Origin: Oscillospiraceae bacterium
GTDB lineage: Bacteria > Bacillota > Clostridia > Oscillospirales > Oscillospiraceae
Length of the DNA stretch: 64,000 nucleotides
Direction of reading: 5' to 3'
Assembly (NCBI GenBank): GCA_902793285.1
Contig: CADBCV010000001.1
Coordinates: forward strand, 1 to 64,000
Made by a program: the position numbers and the translations under genes. Below are positions 1 to 7,873 of this stretch, in pieces (within the stretch, counting starts at the first letter, position 1; every line of letters begins with the position of its first letter). The notes below the pieces were generated by a model, which worked only from the letters and a program-made list of their open reading frames with translations, had not been told where the DNA came from and made no database searches.

Positions 1-34
1 TTAACTCTCCAAGCTTCTCGATTACTTTTTTCAT
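1..34 (-). CDS. 5' end of an unidentified gene running off the left edge
   Basis: An ATG on the minus strand is preceded by a clear ribosome binding site (AGGTGAGG, about 6 nt upstream). It opens a frame reading MKKVIEKLGEL before the window ends. Only eleven codons are visible, so no family can be assigned. It lies downstream of the pilus operon in the same direction but beyond a strong hairpin, so it is probably transcribed separately. The start call rests on the ribosome binding site alone. Confidence 0.5.
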   Translation of the reverse strand, partial: MKKVIEKLGEL

Positions 35-97
35 TGTCAACCTCACCTCAGTTGACATAATACTATATCGCCGGTGAAAAGTAAATGCTGTCGCCGT

Positions 98-136
98 GAT
101 AACCCCCGCCGCAAGAAGCCTGCGGCGGGGGTTATC
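98..136 (-). terminator. Strong hairpin after the pilus operon
   Basis: A perfect 16-bp inverted repeat (arms 98-113 and 121-136, loop AGAAGCC) lies just past the stop of the pilO-like gene. The stem is GC-rich. There is no good T-run on either side, so it may be a stem-dependent terminator or a 3' end stabiliser. Confidence 0.65.
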
Positions 137-170
137 ATGACAGAATGTGAGAAAAAAGAAAGCTCTGGGA

Positions 171-770
171 TCAGCTTGCGCTCGGCTTGCTCTCCGGCAG
201 GCCCGCATCCGGGGTGCCGCCGACCATGGTCTCAAAGAAGGTGGCCACGGCGTTGACCGTGACGTTGCCCTCCATCAGATTGTTGTCGCGGCTCGCGCTG
301 CAGCGGACATCGCCGATCAGACAGCGGTAGCGGCTCTCATTCAGAGCGCTGAGGATCGCCTCCACTCCGTCATAGCTGTCCATGGTAAACTGGAGGGAGA
401 AGTTGCGGCGGATCTGATCCCCGTCCCGGGTGACATTCTCGAACGTGATGGCATACTGTAGGGTATTGCTCAGGATGTCGTTGAGAAGGGCGATCTCCGC
501 CTTGCTGTTATTGTAGCTGGACATCTCGCTCGCAGAGCCGCCGCTGGTCACATCCTCCAGCTCATCGCGCATACGGTGCATCCGCGCGAGCTTCGCTTCC
601 ACGGCGGTGAGCTCCGTTGAGAGGGCCTGGGCCTCCTCCTGGGCGGAGGTAAGCGCCGCGCGCACGGGCCGGTCCACGAACTGGTAGTAGGCAAGGCCCA
701 CAAGAATCAGGCTGAGCAGCAGCAGGAGCAGCTTCTCCTTCAAGCTGAATTCCCGGCTCATGACCTTCAT
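171..770 (-). CDS. pilO: PilO-like type IV pilus alignment-complex protein
   Basis: This 199-residue protein has a short cytoplasmic N-terminus and one membrane helix (residues about 13-30, LLLLLLSLILVGLAYY). A coiled-coil segment (about 35-75) and a small globular domain follow. That layout, and its place directly after pilM and pilN, fit PilO, which with PilN and PilM forms the inner-membrane complex of type IV pili. Sequence similarity to PilO is weak by nature in this family, so context carries much of the call. Its ATG overlaps the pilN stop (ATGA), and GGAGGT lies 9 nt upstream. It is the last gene of its operon. Confidence 0.7.
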   Translation of the reverse strand: MKVMSREFSLKEKLLLLLLSLILVGLAYYQFVDRPVRAALTSAQEEAQALSTELTAVEAKLARMHRMRDELEDVTSGGSASEMSSYNNSKAEIALLNDILSNTLQYAITFENVTRDGDQIRRNFSLQFTMDSYDGVEAILSALNESRYRCLIGDVRCSASRDNNLMEGNVTVNAVATFFETMVGGTPDAGLPESKPSAS

Positions 771-1408
771 GACGCATCCACCTCCGTTCCGGAATTGAGA
801 TACACCGACACGCGCGCATTCACGACGCTGTACTCCACAGACTCCGTTCTGCCGCGGGTATTATCGTCGGTATTGGCGGTGTTCACCGTGCAGAAGTCCA
901 CCAGATCCTCCCCCTCGAGCTGCTGCACGATGAGGTTTATCTGCTGGAGGCTCTCCGCGGCCATGTTGATGGTGAGCTGGTTTTCGCTGAGCGTCCAGGA
1001 GCTCACGACGGACCAGGGGATCACCTTGCGGCGGATGAGGTCCAGCACGGCCACGCGGTCGGCGCGGTTGAGCTCCTCCACGGTGAAGCCTGAATAGGTG
1101 TAGTGGGCGTAAAGATCGCTCAGATCGTCAAAATCGGCAAGCTCCGCATAGCCCGCGTCCAGACGGTTCTGGAGTCTCGCCACCTCCGCCTGGGCCGCGG
1201 CTACCTCGTTCATCCTGTCAATGACAAGGAACTTGCTGAAGACGGCGGCGAGAAGCACGATGAGGATAACCGCCGGAATCGCAAGCCCTAAATGCGTCTT
1301 CTTCTCCCCTTGGGCTGCGAGGTTTATGGTGCGCTTGACGGGCATCTTCCCGCGGCGGAGCTTGTGCGCGCTCTTCTTCTTGCTCTTTGTCTTTGTTTCA
1401 ATTGCCAC
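767..1408 (-). CDS. pilN: PilN-like type IV pilus assembly protein
   Basis: The protein has a basic N-terminal tail containing the segment VKRTINLAA, like the cytoplasmic PilN peptide that docks onto PilM. A single membrane helix (AIPAVILIVLLAAVFSKFLV), a coiled coil and a small periplasm-like or extracytoplasmic domain follow. This matches the fimbrial assembly protein PilN fold order. A GTG at this position has GGAGG 8 nt upstream. A GTG nine bases earlier would overlap the ribosome binding site and is less likely. It lies between pilM and pilO, overlapping the latter by 4 nt. Confidence 0.7.
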   Translation of the reverse strand: MAIETKTKSKKKSAHKLRRGKMPVKRTINLAAQGEKKTHLGLAIPAVILIVLLAAVFSKFLVIDRMNEVAAAQAEVARLQNRLDAGYAELADFDDLSDLYAHYTYSGFTVEELNRADRVAVLDLIRRKVIPWSVVSSWTLSENQLTINMAAESLQQINLIVQQLEGEDLVDFCTVNTANTDDNTRGRTESVEYSVVNARVSVYLNSGTEVDAS

Positions 1409-1423
1409 AGCGCTCACCTCCGC

Positions 1424-2461
1424 TCAATACAGCGCGATGCCGATCGCCTGGAGCAGGGAGTAATCCGCCTCCACGGCGGCCCCGCCCGGGATCAGCTCGC
1501 CCGCGGTGTGGATTCTGAGATCCAGCGTCTCGGCGATGGTCTCCTGCAGGGGGCGTATGCACGCGCCGCCGCCGCAGATCCAGATATCCTCGAGACGGCT
1601 GTCGGGGTTTGAGAAGCGGTAGAAATTCAGCGCCCGCATCAGCTCCACCGTGATGTTCCCGTAGGCGTTCATGCAGTATTCCTTGCTCTGGCAGTTTTCA
1701 TAGTTGGAGAGCAGGTAGGTGTGTGCAAGATGCACATCGACGGAATAAGCCTCGCTGATGACGGTGTCGAGACTGTTCATGCCGATTTCAAGGACGCGGG
1801 TGACCATGTGCCGCTCCCCCCGGAACATGTACATGCGGATGCTCTGATTGCCGAGATCGAGGATGCAGTACTCCCGCTCCTCGCCCCCGTTTTTCTGCAT
1901 GTCCTCCCGAATGAGGGCCTGGAACGCACAAACCGTCGGCGCGGCCTTGACGAGCTTCAGCCCCGCCCTGTGCAGCAGGAGCTTCGACTCCTCGATCAGG
2001 GATTTGGGCGCGGCCGTCGCCATGAGCTCCATCACCGTGCCTCCGCGCTCCTCGCTCTCGCTGTTCTCTTCCCCTTCGCCGCTCGCCTCCTCGGCGCTTT
2101 TGCCCGTGGATACCACGGCATAGTCATAGTAATAGTCCTTGAGCTCGTCGGTGATATAGTCCCGGAACTCGAAGGGCAGGTTATAATTGAGCTGGTCGAT
2201 CGTCATGAGCGGCATGGTCACGCTGCGGATAAACACCGTCTCGTTCGGCAGCGCGAGCGCCGCCTCCCCGCAGCGGATGCCGTGCTCCTTCATCGTGCGG
2301 CGCACAAGCTCCCCCATGGTCTCGGTCGAGATCACGCGCCCCTCACGGATGAGATTGTTGGGCATGGGGACAAGCGCGGTCTTTTTGATCTGTTTTCCCT
2401 TGACCAGCGCGAGCTTCAGGCTGTCGCTGCCGATGTCCACACCAAGGATCGCTTTAGCCAT
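1424..2461 (-). CDS. pilM: PilM-like actin-fold ATPase of type IV pilus assembly
   Basis: The N-terminus (AILGVDIGSDSLKLALVKG) is the phosphate-1 loop of the actin/FtsA/PilM fold. A second nucleotide-binding signature is visible as ILDLGNQSIRMYMF, and a third glycine-rich segment as DIWICGGGACIRPL near the C-terminus. PilM is a cytoplasmic scaffold that binds PilN and links the motor to the pilus base. An acidic low-complexity insert (EEASGEGEENSESEE) lies mid-protein. The ATG is preceded by GGTGA at 5 nt. In-frame TTG and GTG codons 12 and 9 nt upstream are alternatives. It forms one operon with pilD, pilN and pilO. Confidence 0.85.
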   Translation of the reverse strand: MAKAILGVDIGSDSLKLALVKGKQIKKTALVPMPNNLIREGRVISTETMGELVRRTMKEHGIRCGEAALALPNETVFIRSVTMPLMTIDQLNYNLPFEFRDYITDELKDYYYDYAVVSTGKSAEEASGEGEENSESEERGGTVMELMATAAPKSLIEESKLLLHRAGLKLVKAAPTVCAFQALIREDMQKNGGEEREYCILDLGNQSIRMYMFRGERHMVTRVLEIGMNSLDTVISEAYSVDVHLAHTYLLSNYENCQSKEYCMNAYGNITVELMRALNFYRFSNPDSRLEDIWICGGGACIRPLQETIAETLDLRIHTAGELIPGGAAVEADYSLLQAIGIALY

Positions 2462-2500
2462 AGTCTTCACCAAACTTCCTTATTCCCATACTTGGGATAT

Positions 2501-3295
2501 TTACGCCAAAAGGCCGAGATACCAGTGGATAAGCCCCTCGCCCCAGAGCAGCATCGCCGCCGCGGCAAGGGAGATGGACGGGCCGAAGGGGATGGGCTTT
2601 CCCCGCTCGCCGCCCCGGTTCTGCGCGAGGGCGAAGAGAAGCCCCAGCACGCAGGAGAAGAGCATCGCGAAAAGGCCGCCCGCAAAGCCCAGATAGAGCC
2701 CCACCACCGCGAAGAGCTTTACATCTCCGCCGCCGAGACTCTCCCTGCCGAGCAGTCTATCCATCACAAGAGATAAAAGCAGGATACCGCCGCCGAAGCA
2801 GAGCCCCGCCAGAAGCGCGCGCCCGATGTCCCAGAGACCGGGGCGCAAAAACGGCAGGGCCGCGAGCCACGCGCCAAGCGCTGTGAGAAGGCAGCCGTCC
2901 GGGATGGTATAGCTCTCCAGATCGACAAGCGAGAGGCAGAAGAGGCAGCAGAGAAAAACCCAGTTGCGAAAGCAGAGCGCCGTGAGATCAAAACGCAGAA
3001 GGCACAGAAGCGTCAAGAGCGCGAAGGCGAGCTCCGTCAAAGGGTAACGCACGGAGATCTTCTCCCCGCAGTAGCGGCAGCGCCCGCGCTGAAAGGCCCA
3101 GCTCAAAACCGGCACGAGATCCCGCGCGCCCAGCTCATGCCCGCAGGTCGGGCAATGGCTGTGCCCGCGCAGGAACGACTCCCCATGCGCGATGCGCCAG
3201 GCGGCGCAGTTGAGGAAGGAGCCGAACACCGCCCCCAGCACGCAGGCCAGGGCGCCGCAGTAGAGCAGGATGCCCCGGCTCAGATAAATTGACAT
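2501..3295 (-). CDS. pilD: Prepilin peptidase / N-methyltransferase (A24 family)
   Basis: The protein is polytopic and shows the full set of A24 features. An N-terminal GSFLNC segment is followed by a cytoplasmic zinc-type tetracysteine motif (CPTC and CRYC, residues about 50-80). The two catalytic aspartate regions are LVDLESYTIPDG and GGGDVKLF. It cleaves the leader of type IV prepilins after glycine and methylates the new N-terminus. The four or five pilin-like proteins encoded next to it are the obvious substrates. Its 264 residues are typical for the family. GAGGGGGG precedes the ATG. Confidence 0.93.
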   Translation of the reverse strand: MSIYLSRGILLYCGALACVLGAVFGSFLNCAAWRIAHGESFLRGHSHCPTCGHELGARDLVPVLSWAFQRGRCRYCGEKISVRYPLTELAFALLTLLCLLRFDLTALCFRNWVFLCCLFCLSLVDLESYTIPDGCLLTALGAWLAALPFLRPGLWDIGRALLAGLCFGGGILLLSLVMDRLLGRESLGGGDVKLFAVVGLYLGFAGGLFAMLFSCVLGLLFALAQNRGGERGKPIPFGPSISLAAAAMLLWGEGLIHWYLGLLA

Positions 3296-3307
3296 GCGCG
3301 TCCCCCC

Positions 3308-4036
3308 TCAGGAGAGGCCCCGGTAGCTGTCACCGGTCCATTCATCGTGATAGCTCCAGTTCGCGCAGTGCTCGGGATCGGCAAAGGAGAAGAACCAGAG
3401 CTGGCCGTCCTTCATGCCGGAGTCAGCCCCGAAATCGCTGTGCCCCACAAGGGAGTAATAAACGACGGTGCCCGCCTTCTCATAGCCCGGGGTGGTGCGG
3501 GTGCCGCGCTTGAGGCCCGGGTCTGCATCGACCAGGCGCGCCTCGCCCGCCTTGCCGTGGAGAATGAAGGGCAGGGTCTCGGGATAGGGGGTCCCCGCGT
3601 TCTGCAGGCCGAGCAGCGCCTCGCGGAGCTGTTCGCGCACGTTGTAGGCGTTGAGCCGCGTACAGAGCTTCTTATCGCTGCAGTGCAGGCCGCAGACGAT
3701 GTCCCAGTCCAGGGGGCTGTCCGCTTTCGGCACGATATAGACGCTGCCGCCGTCGGGACAGAGATCGTCCCAGCCGTTCATGACGTAGGCGACAAAGTCC
3801 TTGGCCTTTTCCGCGGAGTCGTTTTCAAAGCCGTTCAGCATGAAGCTGGACGCAAGCTGCCGCCGCGCCGTGTCGAGGGCGGTGGCGCAGGCTACCTTTT
3901 TCCCCTGCTCCTGATATTTTTGATAGGAAGGAATGAGGATCAGAATCATGAGGACAAAGATCAGCACCAGCAGAACCGCAAAGATCCAGGCGATCCCGCG
4001 CCCGCCCCGCAGTTTCCCGCGCAGTGTTTTTGTCAT
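3308..4036 (-). CDS. Type IV pilin-like protein with non-canonical cleavage site
   Basis: A short basic leader ending in GRG is followed by one long hydrophobic helix (IAWIFAVLLVLIFVLMILIL). Next comes IPSYQKYQEQGKK..A...LDTARRQLA, which closely resembles the segment after the first helix of major type IV pilins. The glutamate normally at position +5 of the mature pilin is absent (phenylalanine instead). The remaining roughly 180 residues contain several cysteines (CPDG, CGLHC, CTRL), suggesting disulfides in a surface head domain. It heads the pilD-pilM-pilN-pilO operon. Being a pilin substrate of PilD is inferred, and it could instead be a simple membrane-anchored protein. Confidence 0.6.
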   Translation of the reverse strand: MTKTLRGKLRGGRGIAWIFAVLLVLIFVLMILILIPSYQKYQEQGKKVACATALDTARRQLASSFMLNGFENDSAEKAKDFVAYVMNGWDDLCPDGGSVYIVPKADSPLDWDIVCGLHCSDKKLCTRLNAYNVREQLREALLGLQNAGTPYPETLPFILHGKAGEARLVDADPGLKRGTRTTPGYEKAGTVVYYSLVGHSDFGADSGMKDGQLWFFSFADPEHCANWSYHDEWTGDSYRGLS

Positions 4037-4088
4037 GTCCTCTCCCCCCTCCCGCTATGATATCCGGCAATCGCAATAAGCCATGGTT

Positions 4089-4117
4089 ATTTTAGCACAA
4101 GCCGCGCCACGGCGCAA
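4089..4117 (-). promoter_or_regulatory. Sigma-70 type promoter for the pilin-like/pilD/pilMNO operon
   Basis: On the minus strand TTGCGC (4112-4117) and TAAAAT (4089-4094) are spaced by exactly 17 nt. They lie about 50 nt before the first gene and after a hairpin that ends the upstream pilin operon. Confidence 0.55.
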
Positions 4118-4150
4118 GAGTTTTGTTTTCATTTTGTAATTATTTTGTGC

Positions 4151-4186
4151 AAGCGCACCGGCTCCCGATCGGAAGCCGGTGCACTG
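4151..4186 (-). terminator. Hairpin after the GLUG prepilin gene
   Basis: A 9-bp GC-rich stem (GCACCGGCT at 4155-4163 paired with AGCCGGTGC at 4174-4182) follows the stop codon of the large prepilin. AT-rich sequence lies further downstream on the minus strand. It separates the pilin cluster from the pilD operon. Confidence 0.6.
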
Positions 4187-4203
4187 TTGGGTTTTCGATA
4201 CAG

Positions 4204-6540
4204 TCAATTGTTGATGACGAAGGTCTCCGGTGCGGGCCAGTCTCCGAAGTGGGTACGGACAAACTCGGTCTTCCCCAAGGTCAGTGTCTTGTCGTTCTTC
4301 TCAAGCTGGAACACCGTCTGCAGAGGGAACTTGTTTTTATAGTAGATCCTCAGATTCACGTCATAGGCACTCGCAGAGTCCCAGGTGCTCTCTCCGCCGA
4401 CAAAGCCTTCGTAGGCCGACATATCGTTGTCGAGCGGGGTAATCCTCCCGTCCCTATCCTGATTGCCCACAGCTTTGAGGCAGGCATGGCCGGTCCGGGC
4501 GTCCGCACGCTCGTTCACGATCTCATAGTACAGGCAGCCGCTCGCCGCGCCACTCAGGAAACCTGCAAAGGCGCCCTCGTTCGTCCCTGTGACGAGACCC
4601 GTGCAGTAGCAGTTCGTGATGCTGCCGCCCGCCGTGCCCGCGAAACCGCCGGCTGTCGTCGTGCCGGAGACGGAGCAGGTGGAGTAGCTCTCCGTGATTG
4701 CCGATCCCGCGAAAGAGCCGACGAGCCCGCCCGCAGTCGCGCCGACCACGTCATAGCGGTTGGCCGTGACCCAGTCCTTGTAATTACCGTTTTTCGTGTG
4801 TCCGCCGGAATAGCACCGGGAGACGGAGACATTTCCGCTCGCCGCGCCGATCAGCCCGCCGGCGTTCGTGCTGCCGTTTACGATCAGGGCCGCGGCGCAG
4901 TTTTCCACGCTGCCGCCGGTCACAGTGCCGATCAGGCCGCCCGCGGAGCCGTTCGTGGCCGTAATATCGACCGCGGCTCCGGTTTTGCTGCTGTTTCGCG
5001 CGAGGACATTTGTGACCGTGGTGTTCGACGCCGAGCCCGCGAGCGCGCCCGCATTCGTCGTGCCGGTGACGGTGAAGTCGATGAGCTCGAGGTTTTTTAT
5101 CTCGGAGCCGTTGACCGAAACCACACCGAAGAGGCCTGCGTTTGCAGCGTTTGCCGTGACGCCTGTGATGCTGTGGTTTTTCCCGTCGAAGCTCAGCGCA
5201 TAATTCGGGCTGACCGGGTAGTATTGGGAGGAATATTCCGCATCCATGGTTTTCCCGTTTGAGGGCACAACGGTCTTCGAGGGCCAGTATGCGCCGTCGT
5301 CCGTCTTCCAGTTGAGGTTCGCGATCTGCACGGCGGCACTGATGTTCAGCTTGTTCGACGTATCGTTCGCGTCCAGATTGGAAACGATTTTGTCCAGGTT
5401 TTCCAGATGTCTGAAATTGGATATGGACGCCGTATCGGGGACCCCGTCCTTCTCTCCAAGGCTGTTAACGATCGCGTCGCTGATGCCGGAAAACAGGCTG
5501 TTCGCGGTCCTCCTCGCGCTGTAGGCGACGTTTGCAAATTCCTCCGTGCTGTAGGCCACCGCCTGGACGGTTATGTTTTCGCCGGGAATAAAGTCCCTGC
5601 CCGGGACCTCCGATCCCAGGTCGGAAAAGTGCATGTCCTTTTTTGTAATATCGTCCAAAATGACGGTGTAGGAGTTGGAAGCGCCGGAGATGCGGGCTTT
5701 TGTTTCGTCGTTATTGTCGGTCTCTTTGCTGTTTTCGCTTTTCAGCAGAAGGAAGGATTTCTTCGCTCCGCTGGTGTTTCCGGTGACAATGAGCTTCAGC
5801 GAATACTTGTTCTCATATTTCTGATTGTCCGTATCCTTTACGACAACAGAGAGCGTTTCCGCGTTGATGACCTCGATCGTCGGCGGCTTGAGCTCCATGG
5901 GCTCCCTGACCTCCGCCTCCGAGCCGCCGTACCAGCCGAGGACGGAGTTATCGCCGTAGGTATAGTTGCGCCGGGCCGCCTTGTTGCCCGCGCCCGTGAG
6001 CCCCATGACAATGTTGTACTCCGTCTCATCCGTGCTCAGAATGTGGTTGAAGACCTCCGGCGTGCCCCTGGTGGAGCAGTAGAACACGTCCGTCACGATC
6101 CCGGCCTCCGGCTGGTAACGGATCAGGTAGCTGCCCCCGACTCTTACGGTCTCGTCGAGCGCGCCGAAGGGCAGCATACGCTCAAACGCATATTCGTCGG
6201 CCCCGGATACGGCGCCGTTGGTCACGACATAGTAATAGACCTTTTTCTTGTTCTCAGCATCGGCGCCGCCCGGCAGACCGACGCCAGTCAGATTACCGGA
6301 CGCATCCTTTCTGTATTCCTCCCGCTGTGTGGCGCTGAGATGGTTCTGCGCCGCGACAAAGAGCTGCTTGGCGATCCCGTCCCGCTCAAGCTGGGCGAGA
6401 GAGCGCTGATAGCTCTGCACCGAGATGAAGGACACGCCGGTGAGGACCATGACGATCGCCACGACGATCAGCATCTCCGCCAGCGTAAAGCCCCGCGTCC
6501 CCTTGATTCTGTTTTTCCCCCGTGTCAGGCTGGTTTTCAT
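4204..6540 (-). CDS. Very large prepilin-like protein carrying GLUG repeats
   Basis: The N-terminus has a classical class III leader: basic residues, then G|FTLAEMLIVVAIV with glutamate at +5, so it should be cut and methylated by PilD. The usual pilin head is instead a stalk of unknown type. From about residue 500 onward there are GLUG-type repeats (GGLIGTVTGGSVENC, GGLIGAASGNVSVSRC, GGLVGSFAGSAITESY, GGFAGTAGGSITNCY), a beta-roll family common in secreted adhesins. At about 778 residues it is several times longer than ordinary pilins. The ATG used here has AGGAAGAG 9 nt upstream, and a GTG two codons earlier is possible. It probably acts as an adhesive tip or minor subunit; that is inference. 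Confidence 0.85.
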   Translation of the reverse strand: MKTSLTRGKNRIKGTRGFTLAEMLIVVAIVMVLTGVSFISVQSYQRSLAQLERDGIAKQLFVAAQNHLSATQREEYRKDASGNLTGVGLPGGADAENKKKVYYYVVTNGAVSGADEYAFERMLPFGALDETVRVGGSYLIRYQPEAGIVTDVFYCSTRGTPEVFNHILSTDETEYNIVMGLTGAGNKAARRNYTYGDNSVLGWYGGSEAEVREPMELKPPTIEVINAETLSVVVKDTDNQKYENKYSLKLIVTGNTSGAKKSFLLLKSENSKETDNNDETKARISGASNSYTVILDDITKKDMHFSDLGSEVPGRDFIPGENITVQAVAYSTEEFANVAYSARRTANSLFSGISDAIVNSLGEKDGVPDTASISNFRHLENLDKIVSNLDANDTSNKLNISAAVQIANLNWKTDDGAYWPSKTVVPSNGKTMDAEYSSQYYPVSPNYALSFDGKNHSITGVTANAANAGLFGVVSVNGSEIKNLELIDFTVTGTTNAGALAGSASNTTVTNVLARNSSKTGAAVDITATNGSAGGLIGTVTGGSVENCAAALIVNGSTNAGGLIGAASGNVSVSRCYSGGHTKNGNYKDWVTANRYDVVGATAGGLVGSFAGSAITESYSTCSVSGTTTAGGFAGTAGGSITNCYCTGLVTGTNEGAFAGFLSGAASGCLYYEIVNERADARTGHACLKAVGNQDRDGRITPLDNDMSAYEGFVGGESTWDSASAYDVNLRIYYKNKFPLQTVFQLEKNDKTLTLGKTEFVRTHFGDWPAPETFVINN

Positions 6541-6598
6541 AGGCACACTCTCTTCCTGCGAACGCTCCCCTGCATCCTGTTCGCCCGTATCCTTTCAA

Positions 6599-7123
6599 TC
6601 ATGACTCCGATGAAACGCGCACGGAGAAATTCCGCGGTCCGGCCAGAACATTGCTGCCCCGTTTGACCTGCAGATTCTGGAACGTGACATAACCGTCTCC
6701 CTTTGTGATGCCGGTAAACGTCACAACCATGCTGTCGGTAGAGGCGGCGTCCGAGATCAGGCCCTCTTCTGCGCTGTCGTCGCTGCCGCTTTCTTTATAA
6801 TAGCGCTTGAGCATGATCATCTGTGGTCCGCCGTTCTTGCTGCCCAGATAGATCTTCGCGCTCGCGCCCCTCGCTTCATTATAGTAGACGATGGCATTGT
6901 TCGCGGGCGCTTCGACCCTCGCCATGCCCAGCTCGTTTCGCAGCGTGGAGATGGCGGTGGACATGAGCACCTCCGCATTGGAGGCGAGGACCACCTTCTC
7001 ATACGCCGTCCTCGCCGCGGGGACGCCGGTCGCCACGATGGTCGAGGCCAGGAGCAGGATGATCACGGCGAGCAGCGTCTCCGCCATGGTAAAACCCCGC
7101 CGGCCAAGGGTTTTTTTCTTCAT
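6599..7123 (-). CDS. Type IV prepilin / pseudopilin
   Basis: MKKKTLGRRG precedes the cleavage and methylation motif G|FTMAETLLAVIILLLAS with glutamate at +5. The protein then continues as an alpha-helix (ARTAYEKVVLASNAEVLMSTAISTLRNELG) and a small beta-rich head, as in minor pilins of the GspI/J or PilV/W type. The ATG chosen here gives a leader of normal length. An upstream in-frame start would add 17 residues that look unrelated. It lies between the GLUG prepilin and another small prepilin in the same operon, and is a likely PilD substrate. Confidence 0.8.
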   Translation of the reverse strand: MKKKTLGRRGFTMAETLLAVIILLLASTIVATGVPAARTAYEKVVLASNAEVLMSTAISTLRNELGMARVEAPANNAIVYYNEARGASAKIYLGSKNGGPQMIMLKRYYKESGSDDSAEEGLISDAASTDSMVVTFTGITKGDGYVTFQNLQVKRGSNVLAGPRNFSVRVSSES

Positions 7124-7181
7124 TTTTGTCACTTCGTCTCTTCCCCCCGATACCACTGTCATTAACTTAAGCAATATACCG

Positions 7182-7256
7182 TGTCATTCTGAGGAGCAAC
7201 GCGACGAAGAATCTTTAAGATCCTTCGACTCCGCTTCGCTCCGCGAAGCCATGACA
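7182..7256. repeat. Short intergenic repeat (TGTCATTCTGAG type)
   Basis: The sequence opens with TGTCATTCTGAGGAGCAACG and contains a CTTTAAGATCCTTCGACT core. It closes with a degenerate inverted copy (CATGACA). From memory this resembles dispersed intergenic repeats in gut Clostridia. A remnant of the same end, in inverse orientation, is seen near 26.33 kb. Confidence 0.45.
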
Positions 7257-7264
7257 ACTCTTCG

Positions 7265-7431
7265 TTAAGGCAACACCGCATAATTCGGCAAGAGCAGATC
7301 CTGAGAAAATTTGGGTTCTGATAAAGGCACTTTTTCGCAGATGTACTTTGTGTACCTCAAGAAAAAGTGACGAAATCAGAGCGCAAATTTTCCAGGAGAT
7401 GCCGAAGGCGGATTGTGCGGTGTTGCCTTAA
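7265..7431. mobile_element. MITE-like 167-bp imperfect palindrome
   Basis: The ends are perfect 16-bp inverted repeats (TTAAGGCAACACCGCA at 7265-7280 and its complement at 7416-7431). The similarity continues inward on both arms (GAAAATTTG, TCTGAT, CACTTTTTC, GTAC against their complements), so almost the whole unit folds into one long hairpin. It has no coding capacity. It sits inside the pilin operon and could act as a processing or attenuation site in the transcript. Its mobility is inferred from the terminal repeats only. Confidence 0.7.
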
Positions 7432-7463
7432 TAACAGTACCTCCGATACGGCGCAATCCCCCG

Positions 7464-7841
7464 TTATTCCGTATAGTACACGATCACAAGGTCTGTGCTG
7501 AAGGTTCTGTTCTCGTAGCATTTGACAGGCTTGCTCGCCCAGGGGCTTCCGTCCATTTTGACCGTCGCCGCAGCGTCGTATTTGACCGCCGTAGGCGTGT
7601 TGCCGCTATTGGAGACGCTCTTCTGGACAAGCATTTCGTTTACGTCATAGTACGCGTTCAGCTTTTCCTTGCTCTTTGCGATGCTGTTCGACGCGCTTGT
7701 GACCGCCCCGGCGAGCATCACCAGGGAGAGCGCGGCGATCAGGACCGATACCATCGTCTCGGAGATGCTCTCCCCCGCGCGGCTGCGCAGCTTTCGCAGC
7801 GCGGCTTTCCGTATGCTTGAGATTCGATTTCTGCGTTTCAT
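7464..7841 (-). CDS. Small type IV prepilin-like protein
   Basis: A basic leader ends in RSRAG and is followed by ESISETMVSVLIAALSLVMLAGAV. Glycine precedes the cleavage point and a glutamate lies at +5, the hallmarks of a class III prepilin although the first residues are unusual (E instead of F/M at +1). The head is short (about 80 residues). The start is set by GGTGAG 3-4 nt before this ATG. An upstream in-frame start lies inside the preceding gene. It probably encodes a minor pilin or pseudopilin assembled with its neighbours. Confidence 0.7.
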   Translation of the reverse strand: MKRRNRISSIRKAALRKLRSRAGESISETMVSVLIAALSLVMLAGAVTSASNSIAKSKEKLNAYYDVNEMLVQKSVSNSGNTPTAVKYDAAATVKMDGSPWASKPVKCYENRTFSTDLVIVYYTE

Positions 7842-7873
7842 AGGCTCACCTCTGTTATCGCGCCTGTCGGCCG

